Shown here: positions 63,463 to 64,000 of the stretch, piece by piece
Layout of the letters: each line of letters opens with the position of its first letter
Position numbering within the stretch: position 1 is the first letter of the stretch
Assembly (NCBI GenBank): GCA_937989665.1
Contig: CALKRN010000016.1
Span: forward strand, 1-64,000
Reading direction: 5' to 3'
DNA length: 64,000 nucleotides
From: an uncultured Desulfomicrobiaceae bacterium
Lineage (GTDB): Bacteria; Desulfobacterota; Desulfovibrionia; Desulfovibrionales; Desulfomicrobiaceae
The notes under the pieces: generated by a model
What the model was told of the DNA's origin: nothing
What the model saw: only the letters and a program-made list of their open reading frames with translations
Databases searched by the model: none
Position numbers and translations under genes: made by a program

Positions 63463-64000
63463 TTATGCCAGAAGGATAGCCTGTGCGAGACGCAGTACAG
63501 GGCGGATGATGAAGGACAGAGCACCGGTGAGCGCTAAAAGAAGAATGGCGAAAGCGCCGTAGCGCTCCAGATCAAGATACGCGGTGGCGATGCGCGGTGG
63601 CAGGACCCAGGCCACGATCTTGCTGCCGTCGAGCGGCGGGATGGGTAGGAGATTGAACACCGCCAAGGCCACATTGATGGAGACCCCGGCGGCTGCGATG
63701 CGGGCCAGGGGCCTTCCCCAGAAGGCCGCGCGCGGGGCTGTCCAATCGATGGGCAAAAGCCCTAAGGCCCACAAGAAAAGGGCAAACCCAAGGGCAAGGA
63801 GGATGTTGGCCGCTGGGCCGGCGGCCGCCACGAGGACCAGGTCGCGGCGGGGATGGCGGTAGAAGCGGGGGTCAACCGGCACGGGTTTGGCCCAGCCGAT
63901 GGTTTGGGTGAGGATTAAAACCAAGGTTCCCCAGGGATCGAGGTGGCGCAAGGGGTTGAAAGTCAGCCGACCCGCAAGCTGGGGCGTGGGGTCACCGAGC
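63463..64000 (-). CDS. Site-2-type (M50) membrane metalloprotease, 5' end cut by window edge
   Basis: About 179 residues are visible, reading in from the right edge; the HExxH zinc motif would lie upstream, outside the window. The visible part begins LGDPTPQLAGRLTFNPLRHLDPWGT, which corresponds to the GRLT-NP-HxDPxGT segment following HExxH in the YwhC/M50 family, and has the NLLPIPPLDGSK equivalent of the NPDG motif. About three membrane helices remain. These proteases cleave within the membrane or regulate transport; the substrate is unknown. Confidence 0.87.
   Translation of the reverse strand, partial: LGDPTPQLAGRLTFNPLRHLDPWGTLVLILTQTIGWAKPVPVDPRFYRHPRRDLVLVAAAGPAANILLALGFALFLWALGLLPIDWTAPRAAFWGRPLARIAAAGVSINVALAVFNLLPIPPLDGSKIVAWVLPPRIATAYLDLERYGAFAILLLALTGALSFIIRPVLRLAQAILLA

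Noticed and set aside
1-64000. CRISPR array, transposon, prophage or integrated element
   Set aside because: No regularly spaced repeats, no transposase, integrase or phage structural gene, and gene order is that of a conserved core chromosome.

Overview
The window reads as chromosomal core sequence from a sulfate-reducing bacterium of the order Desulfovibrionales. The main evidence is a complete hmc operon (high-molecular-mass cytochrome transmembrane complex, ending in Rrf1- and Rrf2-type regulators) lying back to back with a complete tmc gene set (Tmc transmembrane redox complex with a tetraheme cytochrome c3). Both complexes are characteristic of these organisms. I see no transposase, integrase, phage gene, CRISPR array or rRNA. 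One tRNA gene is present, tRNA-Leu(UAG).

Layout, left to right. 1-6.5 kb: a minus-strand glycine-cleavage block (gcvH, gcvPA, gcvPB) followed by an overlapping PAS histidine kinase, a macro-domain protein and a truncated UPF0173 metallo-hydrolase; then a small exported protein facing rlmH. 6.5-10.9 kb: a translationally coupled PilZ-like / ribbon-helix-helix / zinc-ribbon ParA trio followed by two glycosyltransferases. 10.9-17 kb: phosphatidylethanolamine synthesis (psd, pssA) and the leucine pathway leuA-leuC-leuD-leuB. 17-28.6 kb: an unrecognised protein, an EF-G paralogue, a cupin regulator with an acyl-CoA ligase, sbcDC, a small cytochrome c with a haem-b-like membrane protein, and a convergent FadD-type ligase.

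29-35 kb is protein quality control: tRNA-Leu, tig, clpP, clpX and lon, followed by the oxidative-stress pair tpx and ferritin. 36-45 kb: a DUF2062 membrane protein, rsmA, an HU-like protein, a 59-residue membrane peptide, and the macromolecular-synthesis block rpsU-yqeY-mutS2-dnaG-rpoD, then a secreted nuclease and an HD-domain protein.

45.8-60.8 kb is the respiratory core. A BPL-N-type protein and tmcD-C-B-A run leftward, and hmcABCDEF runs rightward from a shared 506-bp AT-rich gap. Both complexes are expected to carry electrons between periplasmic multihaem cytochromes and cytoplasmic CCG-type Fe-S subunits, linking periplasmic hydrogen or formate oxidation to cytoplasmic sulfate reduction. 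The hmc operon continues into a tandem universal-stress protein, a single-domain response regulator, a PAS histidine kinase with a degenerate receiver, and an Rrf2 repressor with four clustered cysteines. 60.8-64 kb: rbgA, a pair of terminator-like repeats, a membrane coiled-coil protein, trpS and a truncated site-2-type protease.

The observations most worth following up are the divergent tmc/hmc locus with its enlarged regulatory tail, the PilZ/RHH/zinc-ribbon-ParA trio, and the recurrence of hairpins whose right arm contains a Shine-Dalgarno sequence.
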